Origin: Paracentrotus lividus
Taxonomy: Eukaryota; Echinodermata; Echinoidea; Camarodonta; Echinidae
Direction: 5' to 3'
NCBI GenBank assembly: GCA_940671915.1
Contig: CALNVZ010003429.1
Location: forward strand, 27,208,588-27,272,587
Length of the DNA stretch: 64,000 nt
The translations under genes and the position numbers were made by a program. How positions within the stretch are numbered: position 1 is the first letter of the stretch; each line of letters opens with the position of its first letter. This document shows positions 1-17,400 of this stretch, piece by piece. The notes under the pieces were generated by a model. That model had not been told where the DNA came from, searched no databases, and saw only the letters and a program-made list of their open reading frames with translations.

Positions 1-68
1 ATGAACAAATCTTTGATGTTTTCAAGCACAACCCTTCATTTGATTAATTACAACTATATAATGATATA

Positions 69-4886
<4,818 letters not shown>

Positions 4887-5345
4887 CAGTTGTGCTCAGA
4901 AGTATTCATACCCCTGGGAAAGAAATACATTTTTCAAAATTTTTGCTCCAAGTAGGCTTGGAGGATTAAATTTCACTTATATTCAAGTAGAAATAATTGT
5001 TATGCAACGAACTCTCTTGTTCCAACTTAGCACACTGAGAACTGTAACAACTGACCCGTGTAACTTCCATACCCGGTCTCCCCTATATTTGATGTGGACA
5101 GGTGAATATTATGTAATCTGTGGTAATAGTTCTGTTTTTATACATGTTCATAAGTATTTATACCCCTATCCTCCTGAAGCACTAAGGTAACTGTTGGTTC
5201 CTGGTAAAAGTATTTTGCCACTCATATCGTGTGTCCAGGTGTTACCTGAATTGTTGTGACATGTTATGCCACAATTTTAAGCCATGTCGGTTAAAAAAAA
5301 AGTCAAGAAATGGTTCGCAGACATTGCAATCAGCGTTTTAGAATG

Positions 5346-5539
5346 ACCAAGCCAAAGCCCATCTCAACCCATAGAGAACCTGTGGAGAGAACTGAAGATG
5401 AAGATAACGGCCAGAAGACCATCCAGCCGGAAGGACCTGGAGACGATGTTGAAGAAGGAGTGGGCCAGAATCCCAGTGTACATGCAGAAACTTGATCGTC
5501 AACTACAAAAGACGTCTCGAAGCTGTAATCGCAAGTAAA
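5346..5539 (+). pseudogene. Tc1-type transposase, C-terminal remnant
   Basis: The frame reads PSQSPSQPIENLWRELK, corresponding to the region around the last catalytic Glu in Tc1 transposases (Pro-Ile-Glu-Asn-Leu-Trp), then about 45 residues ending CNRK and TAA. The HTH domain and the two catalytic Asp are absent, and a TGA occurs just upstream, so it is dead. It sits inside the IR/DR element just before its right inner repeat. Confidence 0.85.
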
Positions 5540-5720
5540 AGCCTTGCGAACGAAAACTACAGTTATTTTACATAATATTATGTGTTATACATAGGGGTAT
5601 GAATACTTATGAACAGGCCTTTTTTTTAACCCTAAATGTAAAATAAAGTATAAATAAAAAAAGAAATTTGTCTGAAATGTGTATGTTGTATTTTTCAACG
5701 TCTATTATAACCTTTTTATA

Positions 5721-6665
5721 GGGTAGATGTAGGGAATACCGGCCACTTAAGCTCATTTGCTTAATTAGCACATGAAAACAATAAAATCACAAAAGAAAAA
5801 GATTCTCATTGCTTAGCTACATCATTCAACTTTATTTTCCAAAAAAATTGAGGTAATCAAATATTTGTTGAGGCAGTTATATGCAAATAATGACGTCATC
5901 GTAAATTGTCCAGCATTCCCTACAGTGTAGGAAATACCGGACAGTATGTTTTTACCCTTTTTTTTGTATAAAGATCTGTCTGGAAGCACTGATTTGAATG
6001 TAAACCATCAACTTAACATGTTTGTATTGATTTTTTATAACATTATTCATTTTTAGAAGATTATATGCATTTTACTACAAAATTTCAAAACACTCAAAAT
6101 AACTTTATATCTCATGTAGATCATGACATATTACAATAATAATAAAGAGAAATAGACATTTCAAAATTGTCAAACAATTTAATAAATAAATATAATACAT
6201 TATACATGCAACTTACTATTTGATCTACATGCTTAGCAACTCAACCCGGAAGTAATACAAACAACCGTCCATGTGGTGTCCGGTATTCCTGCCACCCCAA
6301 TACACAGGCTTTGTACAGTGCAAACACTCCATACACGTTTGGCCCACCCTCCACACATGTCCATAATGCATGAAATAGAGGTCATGCCCCAATTCTATTT
6401 TTATACCATCACATTCTCTAAAATGTCAATTTTTACATCAGGCCATTTTTCAGGCTGCAAATTTTCCTACCTTGACAGATTGTGGTCGTTTTCTCGGAGA
6501 TTTCTCACTTGTTGTTGTCGAATACAGCATTCAACCTTCCCAGACAGACCACCTGACCAATAGATGCCGGTATTTCAACTCAGTTGATCTTATGTTGGCA
6601 GCTAGGGCTGGACATGTGGTGACCGTACGATATTCCCTACTGTCCGGTATTCCCTACATCTACCC
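5721..6665. mobile_element. TA-flanked DNA element nested in the Tc1-like remnant
   Basis: Ends GGGTAGATGTAGGGAATACC and its reverse complement, flanked by TA. The motif (C)CGGTATTCCCTAC recurs inside (about 5922-5948, 6280-6292, 6630-6650), giving subterminal repeats. 945 nt, no transposase frame recognised. Confidence 0.87.
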
Positions 6666-6759
6666 TATCATTAGTTATGGAATAAATGGAATTTGCTGAA
6701 AGATACAAAGGAAAGCCCCCAAAAATGCTAGGGGTATGAATACTTCTGAGCACAACTGT

Positions 6760-7974
6760 ATACATGAATGCATACACTGTAATAAGTTACTGAGAATTTT
6801 ACAGTATTTTCATGTCATTCCTGTAGCTAGTGGAAATTTACAGTAATTTACTATTGTAAGTAGTATACTCTAGAAACTCGTATTTTTACAGTGTGTTTAT
6901 ACATGTACATCTTTACATTGTAATAATGGTACAAACGGATAATAATGGATTTGAAAGTGATTCCAAAATATCAGATAATACTAATAATAATACATGGGAT
7001 TACTTTAGCGCTATTTCCCATTTAAATAAAAAGCTTAACTTGCTCACGGCGCTTTTACAAAGGATTACAAAGAATATTACACAAACTTATAAAGACGAAT
7101 GTCTGTCTGCCTTCAAGAATATACATATTAGTAAACAAATAAGACTTAAGATTTGTATTGAACGTTTCTAGTGAAGATGAATTTATGAAGATATATCATA
7201 ATTACCTTCATATTACTTCCACAAAATTGAAGCGCCAAGAAGAACTGACGAAAGGTGATGGCCTGCAGCTGTAGAATGTAGGATCAGGGACGAATAAATC
7301 GTTGAAAAAGAGGCGCTAAAGAGTCCATTATCGTGATTGGCTGATTTCAGCGTAGGTCCCTTCGTGATCATACGTCATGTAGTAATTAAAAAAAAAAATA
7401 CATCTATCAACGTTTTATAGAGGTTGACCAAATAACTAATATACGATGTGATGCTTTTTATAAATGTTATCCAGGATCGCGGAGCCAAGCGAGGGGGTTT
7501 CACACCCTCACAATCAAATGGTAATTTCGCATTTTTGTTCATGTACAAATGCAAAATTACCATTTTATTGTGATTTTGGCATGTTCAGCCCTTTTCCTTT
7601 GAAAATGCTTTGGGGCCCCTGTTGTCATTTTGATTTAAAACATGGATTACAAAAAAAAAAAAAAAAAAAAAAAACGGCGCTCGTTATCGATACGTCTCTG
7701 GTGATGTATTGATACTTCCCACCTCGGGTCTCTCTCCCTCGCTCCAAGCTTTATCTATCATGTCTATCTTTTTGTTCTCCCCTTCTTCGTTGGTGCTCTC
7801 CCTCTCTCCCCCTCTTCCATCCTTGTAGTTCGTTCCTATCTTAGCTCGCATTATTTCCCCTTCCATGCATGAGTGTCTCCATCTATACCTCAGTCTCCCA
7901 AAATCTCCTTTTTTTCTCTTTCCCTTCCATATGTACTTCATCTATTGCCCCTGTCTCTAGGGCCTAGAACAGCA

Positions 7975-8038
<64 letters not shown>

Positions 8039-8971
8039 CACCTCTCTCGCCCTTTATATTTTTTTCCTCCTCTCTTCCTACCACGTTCTCTTTCTCTCTC
8101 TCTCCTCGATCTTTCTCATAATCTCTCTTCTCTCTGCATTTCCACGTATTTAGATCATTTAAAAAAAAAATTTTTATTTTTTTTATTTTTTAATACAAAA
8201 TCTGAGACAATCTTCGGACCATTAAGGGCTTATGGTCACTCTGAAAACCCTTTCCTCAATATTTTTGCTATAAAACTCCCATCATAAATCAAACAATATT
8301 TAAAGATACAATACATTTGTGTTTCCATGTCTAGTTTATCTTTTGTAATATCATCATATAACATAGACGTGTTCACAATATTATTCATCCTCTGTTTACG
8401 ATGAAATAATTAAAGCCATAGATATAATATTCATTCAATTAGTTGACATTGCTACATTGGACCTATATATTTTTTTTCCCATTGAATCGGTAAAGCAGTT
8501 ATACAGGCGTCCTTCGCTTAATAACCCTTCATTTATCAGCAAAAGGAGGAACGTGACTGAAGAATGAACTCCACAAGTGGATGAAAATTTCCTGCTTCAT
8601 AATTCATGCTAGAGGATGTCTTTTTTCTTAGAGACCTTCAACTCTACAAATTGAGTCTTGTCCACCTTCAAATTTTATTGATTGAAATACAAATTAGACT
8701 CAGAATACAAATTAGAAGTATATGAATAGATAAACTTTCATTATGATATAGTCCATGAATTGGCAAAATTTTTAATTTATAAACAAGAAGATTCGATGAA
8801 TCGCATTAATTGCCAATGATGATTGAATTTGTCCAAATTTTCCATGTCTATTAAATCAAAAATGAAATAGCAAATGTAATCATGCTTTAAAAAAAAAGGG
8901 TCAAATCAGCCTTTTATATTCAACCCCCAAAAGCTTTAGACCATCCAGTAGTATACAGGCATTTTCCAAAC

Positions 8972-9003
<32 letters not shown>

Positions 9004-9333
9004 GGGGGGGGAGAGAGAGATTAAAACGGGCACTTTATTAGAAAATAATAATTTTAGATTTAATAATGAACGGGTGATCCGAGTCTGCTTGAAAAACAAA
9101 GTTAGACAATTGCTCGAATTCAAACTAAGATCAGAAATTATTTCACTCTTTACGTGTTGTGGTTTTCCTCTGAGTGTTGAAACAACGATGTTATTATGCT
9201 TCAGATATTGCAGTTATACTCCTTATTATTTCATTTATCATAGTAATATTCTCATGTTAAAAGTTGTACAACATAATGTCTCGTTTATGTACATGTACGA
9301 GGAGGGCCGAGCCATGTCTTTAGGAGCATTTAA
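6760..9333. other. Intergenic, simple repeats
   Basis: No gene recognised. Holds poly-A at 7649-7674, a pyrimidine-rich block (7720-8140) with pure (CT)n at 7981-8034, and (GA)n/(G)n at 8972-9020. Small open frames here follow the repeats. Confidence 0.5.
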
Positions 9334-9528
9334 CAGCGGGGCCGCGGAGCCGGGGGGCGGCGGGTCTTGGGGGGGGGGGGCTGCAGCCCCCCACTTTTTT
9401 CAGCCAACCGTTCGTACAACACAACGCGCAAAACATGAATTATATAGTTTGTTATTTTTAAGCCTGGTTCAGCCCCCCCCCACTTTCGGTCAGCCCCTCC
9501 ACTTTCAAAAACGGCCCGGCGGCCCCTG
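9334..9528. mobile_element. GC-rich MITE, possibly hAT-like
   Basis: Left end CAGCGGGGCCGCGGAGCC, right end the complement of CAGGGGCCGCCGGGCCG, with CAG...CTG termini and internal CAGCCCC/CCCCACTTT blocks. The target duplication is not clear. A degenerate relative lies at about 26170-26340. Confidence 0.55.
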
Positions 9529-10243
9529 TTTATGAATGAGCCCCTCAGATTATTGGAACTTGACGATGCATGCCAATAAGGACAAAATCATGCCAAGATC
9601 TAAATTTTATCATCAAGGTAGTCTTAAAACTATATCAACTTAAAAATAACTTGATTATGTCCCCTTTATTTTCTAAACAAGAAGTCAGAAAGAAAGTGCT
9701 TACAATTGGGTCAAATCTTTTGTATGGTAATGGTAAATTAAAGATTTCTCGTCAGCGCCTAGAAAACTCGAACCTGAAACAAGAAATATATGTCGCGAGT
9801 ACTTAAATAATTTAATACAATGTCCCATTTATTCTAGAGCGTCCTTGCACCCCCCCCCCCTCCGGGGGCCTATAGGAAAACAACATATGGTCTGGATGGG
9901 AAGTAACCGAATAAAATGACTTCTTACTCCCGCCCCCTTAACTTTCTAACAGTGTACGCGCCTAATGAATAATTTTAATTTAGCACGAAATAATGTCATG
10001 GCCAAAGTCTCCCCTGCCACCGCCCCCCAACAAAAACTCCACGCCTAGTCACAGGGCCCTACTCGCATATCTAATTTGCGCCGTGCTTTACCAACTCGTT
10101 AGTTACCCCCCCCCCCCACCTCCTCCTTTTTTTTTTTTTTTTTTCTTTTTCTCCTTCCTTCTTCTTTTCGTTTCTTTTTTCTTTTTGTATTGGTCATCTC
10201 ACAGAACCCGTAATTTCGAAAGCACACAAAAGCTCCGGATTTT
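9529..10243. other. Upstream flank of TAF2
   Basis: Presumed promoter-proximal DNA. Contains C-rich and T-rich homopolymer tracts (9850-9860, 10107-10160). No TATA box or other element I can name with confidence. Confidence 0.35.
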
Positions 10244-10267
10244 TGAAGCAGTAAATATGCCGTAAAA
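10244..10267 (+). promoter_or_regulatory. TAF2 5' leader with a two-codon uORF
   Basis: The leader contains ATG CCG TAA at 10257-10265, a minimal upstream ORF (Met-Pro-stop) that ends two bases before the TAF2 ATG. The in-frame TGA at 10244-10246 rules out an N-terminal extension in this exon. Minimal uORFs this close to a main start are known to modulate initiation; that role is only inferred here. Confidence 0.5.
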
Positions 10268-10326
10268 ATGAGTAAAACCGGAAGAAAACCTGACAAATCC
10301 TATGAGACTCCGAGGGCGTTCAGATT
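10268..10326 (+). CDS. TAF2: TAF2 exon 1 (start codon)
   Basis: Residues 1-20. Begins [20 protein letters not shown], which lines up with the vertebrate N-terminus up to the conserved (L)-(T/S)-HQ. An in-frame TGA at 10244 lies upstream, supporting this ATG. The exon must end after TT at 10326, because two bases later the frame reaches TAA at 10328. The intron then starts ATAAGTATAA, an AT-AC donor. Nothing else upstream in the window resembles TAF2. Confidence 0.8.
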
Positions 10327-11457
10327 ATAAGTATAATTATTCGAAAATGTTGTTTTATATTTTGTATTTGAATGTTGTTCTTGGGTGAAATATAATTGGT
10401 TTATTATTACTCAGTCCCACACGTAGGATAAGTTGTTTGCTGTTACCAGTGTGACGTCCGAAACCGCTCACGAATCCGTTTTGTATGCGCTGTTTTCTCT
10501 GAAGTTATACTGTGTTCGGGCATATTTTGTCGATTTATGATATGTCTCACTCATCTGTAGTAATTAAGTACACATTCCTGCACACATGACATTCATTTTT
10601 ACTAGATTCTACAAATTTAGTAAATTTTAGAGTTGAATATTAAATGAAAAGATAATTCTTTAACTAGTTTAATTAAGATCACACAAGCAACTGAACCATC
10701 TGGGACTAATGACAAGACTCAGTAGGAAAACTTACAGAAAACAAACTTAATTTTTCACTTTTTGAAATCACATTTTCACTTATCTTTCTTCAATAATTGA
10801 GTGTTTGGATGTTCCTTTTACTATCCCTGATGTTTTTAAGTTTTCTTTTTTTTTTCTTGGATGAAAAATTATTTTTTAAATTACACTTTCTGAAAATTTC
10901 CCCGCACGTTTTTGGGCGGGAGAGGGAAAAAAATTCAGTGATGTTTTATTTTTTTTTTTTCATGATTTTGATTTGAAATTTTTCCAAAACTTATTCACTG
11001 TGTCTTATATTGACACACTCATGCACTACACTCGTTTGATATATCAAACTCGTGCCTCTGACTCTACGTGACTCTGGCGTGGTTACAAAAATAATTTTTA
11101 ACCTAAATTTACACTTTCAATCCCGTTATAACCGTTAAAATTTGGGCAGTCAATGGCACCTTAAATATTTATTTTTAAATCCTAAACTAATCTCTGACAA
11201 TGCTTACACTGAACTCAAAAAGGTGCATTGCAGAGCAAAACTGCACCGATTTTCGCAGCAGTCTCTCCCGATCTTTGTCTCTGCCACTCCGATTTCGATA
11301 TGGTCGCTTTGAGAAAAAAAGATAGAAAATTGGAGAAACTATAAGACCGATAGAGTGATGCCTGGCCGGATCGCGACTTCACGATTAATGCGAGAAGGTG
11401 TGTTCATGAAACATCGCGTAAAATAAGCAAATGTCTAACCTAACCTTCCACCACTGG

Positions 11458-11495
<38 letters not shown>

Positions 11496-14400
11496 AACAT
11501 GGAGAGATGTTTTTTTTTTCCCGCCCTCCGGCACATCATAAAGTTCATCGCTCGTACGGCCATAGGGTAGCGCACTTGAGCTGCCCTAAATCGGGCCTGC
11601 CGTCAATCCCCCCTTTTTTTCCTCTAGACTTTTTTTGGGGGGGGGCTGGCGAGATATTTTTGTCATGGCGCGGCCGGAAGGACGCTTAGCCTTTTTTTTT
11701 TTTTTTTTCCTTTTTTTTCTTCTTTAGGGGGTGGAGAGGGCGGGGAGGCGGGGGGGGGGGGCGACGAATATTTTGTCATGGGGCCCGGAGGAGCTTGTCT
11801 TTTTTTTCCTTTTTTCTTTAGGGGCGGAGAGGGGGGGGGGGGCCGGACGAGATATTTTTTCATGGGGCCCGCAGCTTAGCCTTTTTTTCTTTTTTTTTGC
11901 TTTAGACTTTTTTTTAGGGGTGGATGGAGGCGGATGGGGGTTGGCGGTGCGTACAGATATTTTCGGTAATTGCGGGCCCGGAGGAGCTTAGTCTTGTTTA
12001 CTTTGTCCTTTATTCTTAAATTCCTCCATTAATCTGCTATTCNNNNNNNNNNNNNNNNNNNNNNNNNGTGGAAATCAATATTTTTTTGTAAAATTTGATT
12101 AATTCTTTGTTGTTTCCATCAACTAAGCTTATTAATACAATTCTTTTGTTTAATTTGACTATATATAATCTTTGCTCTATTCTTCAGATTACTGGAGACA
12201 TTTTCCTAGTTGAAACATAAAGCAAAGAAAAATCTCCAACACTGGTGTGTTACATACGCAGGGTACAGGAATCAGGAATATCAAATTGTGAACTCAGGAT
12301 ATCGTATTTTAATTTATTCCATTTATTCAGAATTGATGAGAGCTGTAGACTTTGAACTCTTTATAGAAAAGTATATAGAGCAGAGTTTATTCCCTTTTAA
12401 TTTTTCTTACCCTTGTGTTATTTTGAGAGAAAATTGGAATGGAAAATCTGCGGTTTTTCTTTTATTTTCTTCTTATTTCTCCTTTTAAAAAGCAATTGGT
12501 CTCCCAATAAAAGTTGATCTGTAGATCCACATTAAAATCCAGCGGTTCATGCTTTATGATTAATGTGGATGCAATTAAAACTGAAGTCACCTGCATGAAC
12601 AAGCTATTCAGGATGATATAGAATCATAGTGTAATATCTTTTGTATTTTAACTCTTCGTCTTTTTGACTTCTCCATAGATGACAAGGTCATTGCATTGCG
12701 TTTAAAATGAATGTATATGGTAGTTAGCATGGTAAGTGTAAGGTATTCGATCTCTGTTTTCGCTGCACGATTTTTAAAAACAATAAGAAATGTTACATAT
12801 GTATTAGTTGTGTTTGTTTGTTTGTCTGTTTTTGTTGTTAGTGTTTTTGTTGTTTGCAATGTTATGCAATTGACGTAACAAAAGCTACCTTGTGGCGATT
12901 CAGATTTGATTATTTGACATTGCGCATGCCAGCCAAATCACGAGGACGGATTCAATAGGCCAATCATATTGTTTTGTGTTGTTTTATTCAGATTTCAAAC
13001 ATGAAAAACAGAAATGTATATTATTATTGAAAATAAGAGAATTTAAAAACAAAATTACTGAACAATTGTGGCTACTTCATGGACAATTAAAATATTTTAG
13101 ACAAATTGTTTTACTATGGTATTCTTCATTCATTTTTTATTGTGAAAAAGAGTCAGATCAGTTACTTTTTTTAAAAACTATTTAATTATACATTATGGGT
13201 TAATATGTTTTTAATATTTCCCTTTCCTTTTTACTCTTGGTGTCCATGCGTGTAAGTCAGGTATGTAAGGAGGTGCTCGGCCAACCAGTCTTTAGTTAGT
13301 CAGAAAAGAGCGCCCTCAAGGACAGTAGCTCTCTTATTGCTAAACGGATATGAGACTCAACCAAACAGAACTATCACACATAACAAACATAGTAACGATA
13401 TCGCTCCACATTACATCTACATTTGTTGATTCGATTGTATCATTAATAGACACAGGTCGCCGTAGCAAAGAGTAAAAAAGGAGTCAGGGAATCAGCAAAA
13501 TATTTATTTTTAAAATCATTATTTTGGGACTGGAAATATTTCTGATTCTTTTCTTTGAATCTTTAAGTTTCCATTGTTGTCTGCTTTTAAAAACATTTAA
13601 GTAAGAATGCAGTGGAGAAATAGTTTAAAAATTGATTTTGGCTGCTAGTGTGACTTGTGTTTCTCATTTTGATATGATGTTATTCTATATTTGAACATCC
13701 TAACCATGTAAAGCTCATTGTAATATCTGGAGAGAAAGGAATTCAATAGATTTGATTAGTTTGGTGCGATTGGTTGGGGTTTACGTTTCGGTATCCTAGT
13801 TGATAGCAATGACATGCTTATAAAGTAAGTAAACAACTATGTGGAACTAACGCTTCAAGTCTGATGCTCTCCATGGACCTTGGTTTTTGGGGATAATGCG
13901 CTTACAAATAACCCTGGGCACTGGCCTCCATGGACCCTTGTTTTAACAAGGAGGCCTGTCTCTCGATATCGCAGCAAGTGTCTAGTTCTTGGTCAATCCT
14001 TAGGACCCGTGTTCTAGAATTAAACAATTTATAAATGGAATGTCACGACCTTGTGTTAGGACTTTAAGCGTTTGAGAGACAGGGCCCAGTGGATTTCCAT
14101 TTATGAGTCCCACCACTGTACCACTATTATACTCACCATTACAATATATCTGTGAAATTTATCAAAATGGCTAAGGTCTACATAAGATTGTTGTATTGTA
14201 ATGTAAGCACATATGTAAATTCGAATGTGTGCATCGTTATAACCATACGAGAGTTATATTATTTATATGAACTGATAGCTGATGTTGCGTGGTTGCACAT
14301 CTATCTTTCGTTTTAATATGTATGGAGGTTGTTTAGGAAATAAAGCAATAGATTGTTTCACTTACTGTGTTGGTTAGTTTGTACATTAACCATTTATTTG

Positions 14401-17400
14401 TTGTTTTCTTTTTTGTGTATGGTACTCTTTATTACTCTTAACTTAGTGACCAATTGAGGGAGTATTTTTGATTCTTTAGAAAAGAAACTACATCATACAT
14501 AAATTAATATTCTTTGTTTTATATTTTGATGATGTTACAGATTAGTGCCAATTCATGTAAGTAAACTGTTGGAAAGTCAGATCGTGGCAGATGCTAGATA
14601 AAGATTGTCAGGAATCCCACAAACATCACACAGACAGAAAAGACCAAAGCGTATTTAATATTTGGATGCAATTCCGGATTATTGAAAATCCTTTCAAACT
14701 TTGCATTAAGAATTTACGTAGTGGCTCTGGAATTTTTTTTGAAATCACATACCTGCAATCTGGTTTCCTATTTAGGCACAGGAAAAATAAAAATGACTGA
14801 TATGTTCCTTTTGCTGTACAAATTTGTTATGTAATCCTATACGAAATCAGGAAGGTTCTGATTTTTGGTAATTTTTTTTGTTCATTTTGTTTGCATTGCC
14901 ATTTGTCTTGTGCCTTACAGGATTGGTCATTCGGTTATAAACCTGTCTCTCAGACAGGATGTTAAATGTAGTTCCGTGTTATAAAAAACATCCTCTTTAT
15001 TCTACAATACTATTTGTTAAAGCGTAGCTGGCTAATTGTTATCAGCTCAAATCCCAAAGAGATCCTAGTTGTAGTATATTGACTCAGTCTATCCGCAGCA
15101 TTTATTTTCGGCTACCATACCATATTTTTCCCCCTTATTTTCTAGTGTTGAATGGCTTTGGCGAATCAGGAACAGCATCAGTACGTCATCGCAAGGCTAC
15201 TCATCCCTTCAGACGCTCCAGATAAGCTCAAACCCAAGAAAGGTTCATCTGCGCTGCCAGCTTTGCATCTCCTCACAAGCAAATAAGGAACAAAGCACAG
15301 GGGAGGAAGCTAAGTAATAATCATCCAAAACCGAAAGACAGGTAAAACCTATGAGACCCAAGACTGTTCAAGGACACAGGAACAACCAAAAGGAAAGAAG
15401 AGAAAAGAGATGGTAAGTCCTGGTTTATACCCTTCAAAAGAATTTGATTTTAATTAGATTTAAGAATTATCGACATTCTTTGTAGAAAGTTTCTTAATTC
15501 TAATGTTTAACATCTGAAAAGGAGGACATACAATTTGTATACGCTGAGATATTTCTCGCGAATCGGTTTTTATTTCACGTTAATTTCGTGACTTTATGAC
15601 TTGCAGAAATCGCCTGCATTTCGCTATCATTCTTAGTCTGCCACAAAGTGAATGCAACTACGAGTAAATTTGAACTATCCAAAATTGCAAAGTATGCTTA
15701 CTTGCGATTCGCCCACTTGAAGCTCAAAATACGCGAGATATATTTGGATAATACTATTATAAGGGTTAGAGTAGCTTTCAAAACAAGGCCATTATATCAG
15801 CATTATAAATTTATATTGATTTCCTAACAGTAAAAAACAACTTACTGAGTTTCTCAGCTTTCAATGGAAGTCATTTACTACCTTAAAACAGTGTAAAACA
15901 ATGATAAGATACAGCTGAATCACCAGTGACCTACTTCTGATAGGCACCCAGGCCCGCTGACGGGGGACTTTACAACAGGAATGGGTATGTGTGTGGCAAA
16001 GCCATTGGTTTGTTTTTGATAACCATCCTATTGGTGTCGGTTCTATAAATTTTGAGTATGAATCATTGTATCTCGGAAGGTGATAAGCAAGCATTAGTTG
16101 CAATTTTATGAAGGAGCGATACCAGACTGATCCTGATTAGTGTGTCTATTATGCTGGCAAAATAAGCATAAATCGAATAATTGATTTGTTCATTCATGTT
16201 ACTGGTTCCCTTTAAGACGGATGGATCATGAGGCTTCCTGGGGAGTGTGATGAAATTTTGCTGACCCAGATTTTGGTTGAGAAGCCATGGTTCATGTAAT
16301 GGGTACCCTGTATCTTAAGGTAAATTTCTTGACCACAGCAAAACAAGTGTGCACCTTGGTATCAGTGGTTGGGCATCATCAGGCTAGGGAGAAAGAGATT
16401 TAATCATCTTTACCAGATGGAGCGTATGATCGTGGATATATACCAAGGATTACATAGGTCTATGGATTAGGGTGCATAACTCATCAGGGATTGGAACAAC
16501 TACCTTGTTCAATTATCCCATGAGAGTCAAGGTCCCACTTCTGTCTTAATTATATTCTAGCTCTTTAAGAGGTTCTATCTATATGTTAAAAGGTAAGTCT
16601 TTGTATTGACTTGGCCAGGGGAAGTTGAACCATACACCTCGTGCTGGCCCATGAGCAAGGTCAGCTACTCATCTATTGTTGGTTGGATTGAGTGGAGAAA
16701 ATATTGTGATGTCTACATTCCATTGAAATTATTATTTTCTCTATTTTGAATCCGTTCTAGTTTTAGAAGTGATATTGACTTTGATCTCTTTGTTTTAGAA
16801 ATCGTAAGAAAAGGATATGTGCTCTTTATGAGTTCAAAAGATAAATAGGAAGTATCACTCTTCAGGGGAGCATGCAGGTGATTCAGAGAGGTGATGACGG
16901 TAAGATTTGAGTGCACAGAAGAAGTATGAAGAATGGAAGATTGTGATGTAGAGAGCCATAAGCAGGAGAGACAAAGAAGACAGGAAGAGGTCAAAGTGGA
17001 AAAATAAAGGTGCCAACAGAGGTCAAGTCAAAGGCTGACTCAAGAAGAAGAAGAGAATAGACGTCTCGATTTGATTTCAGGTTATTAATTTTTGGTGCTC
17101 CTTTGTTCATTGGGATGGTGGTTGTTGTTAGGTGTCCCTCTCTGTTCTTTATCTCTCTGTGTTTTGTGTAGGTGTTTGTATGTCTTGACGTTTTTGAATT
17201 TGTCTCTTGCATCTTTCCCTCTCTTTCTTGCTTTGTATTGGTGATTGATTTGATATTGATTGTTGGAAATAGATCAAAATTTCCAACATGTATGTTATTG
17301 ATTGATTGATTAAAGGGTTTATTGACAAAAATCTTTCAATTTATCGCATGTTTGTACTAGGCTGCAATCGATAGGATTACAAAAATATATACTAGGTAAA

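Larger units (their letters stand above)
4887..6758 (+). mobile_element. Tc1-like transposon remnant with IR/DR ends
   Basis: Ends CAGTTGTGCTCAGAAGTATT and its reverse complement, flanked by TA. Each end holds two direct repeats of an AAGTATTCATACCCC-type core: outer 4887 and inner about 5145 on the left, inner about 5593-5615 and outer at 6758 on the right. This matches the IR/DR architecture of Sleeping Beauty-like elements. Only the 3' end of the transposase remains. The right IR is interrupted by another transposon (5721-6665); without it the element is about 0.93 kb. Confidence 0.88.

Noticed and set aside
10318-10323. GTTCAG as the donor of TAF2 exon 1
   Set aside because: The phase would fit the AG acceptor at 27191, but the donor is very poor and four conserved-position residues (Phe-Arg-Leu-Ser) would be lost.
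12210-12488. 92-codon frame beside the first gap
   Set aside because: AT-rich, no domain or motif, no splice or promoter context; likely chance.
15151-15285. A 44-codon frame ([17 protein letters not shown]...) after a TTTTCTAG acceptor-like site
   Set aside because: Not recognised, short, no partner exon found. It could be a decayed exon but is not supportable.
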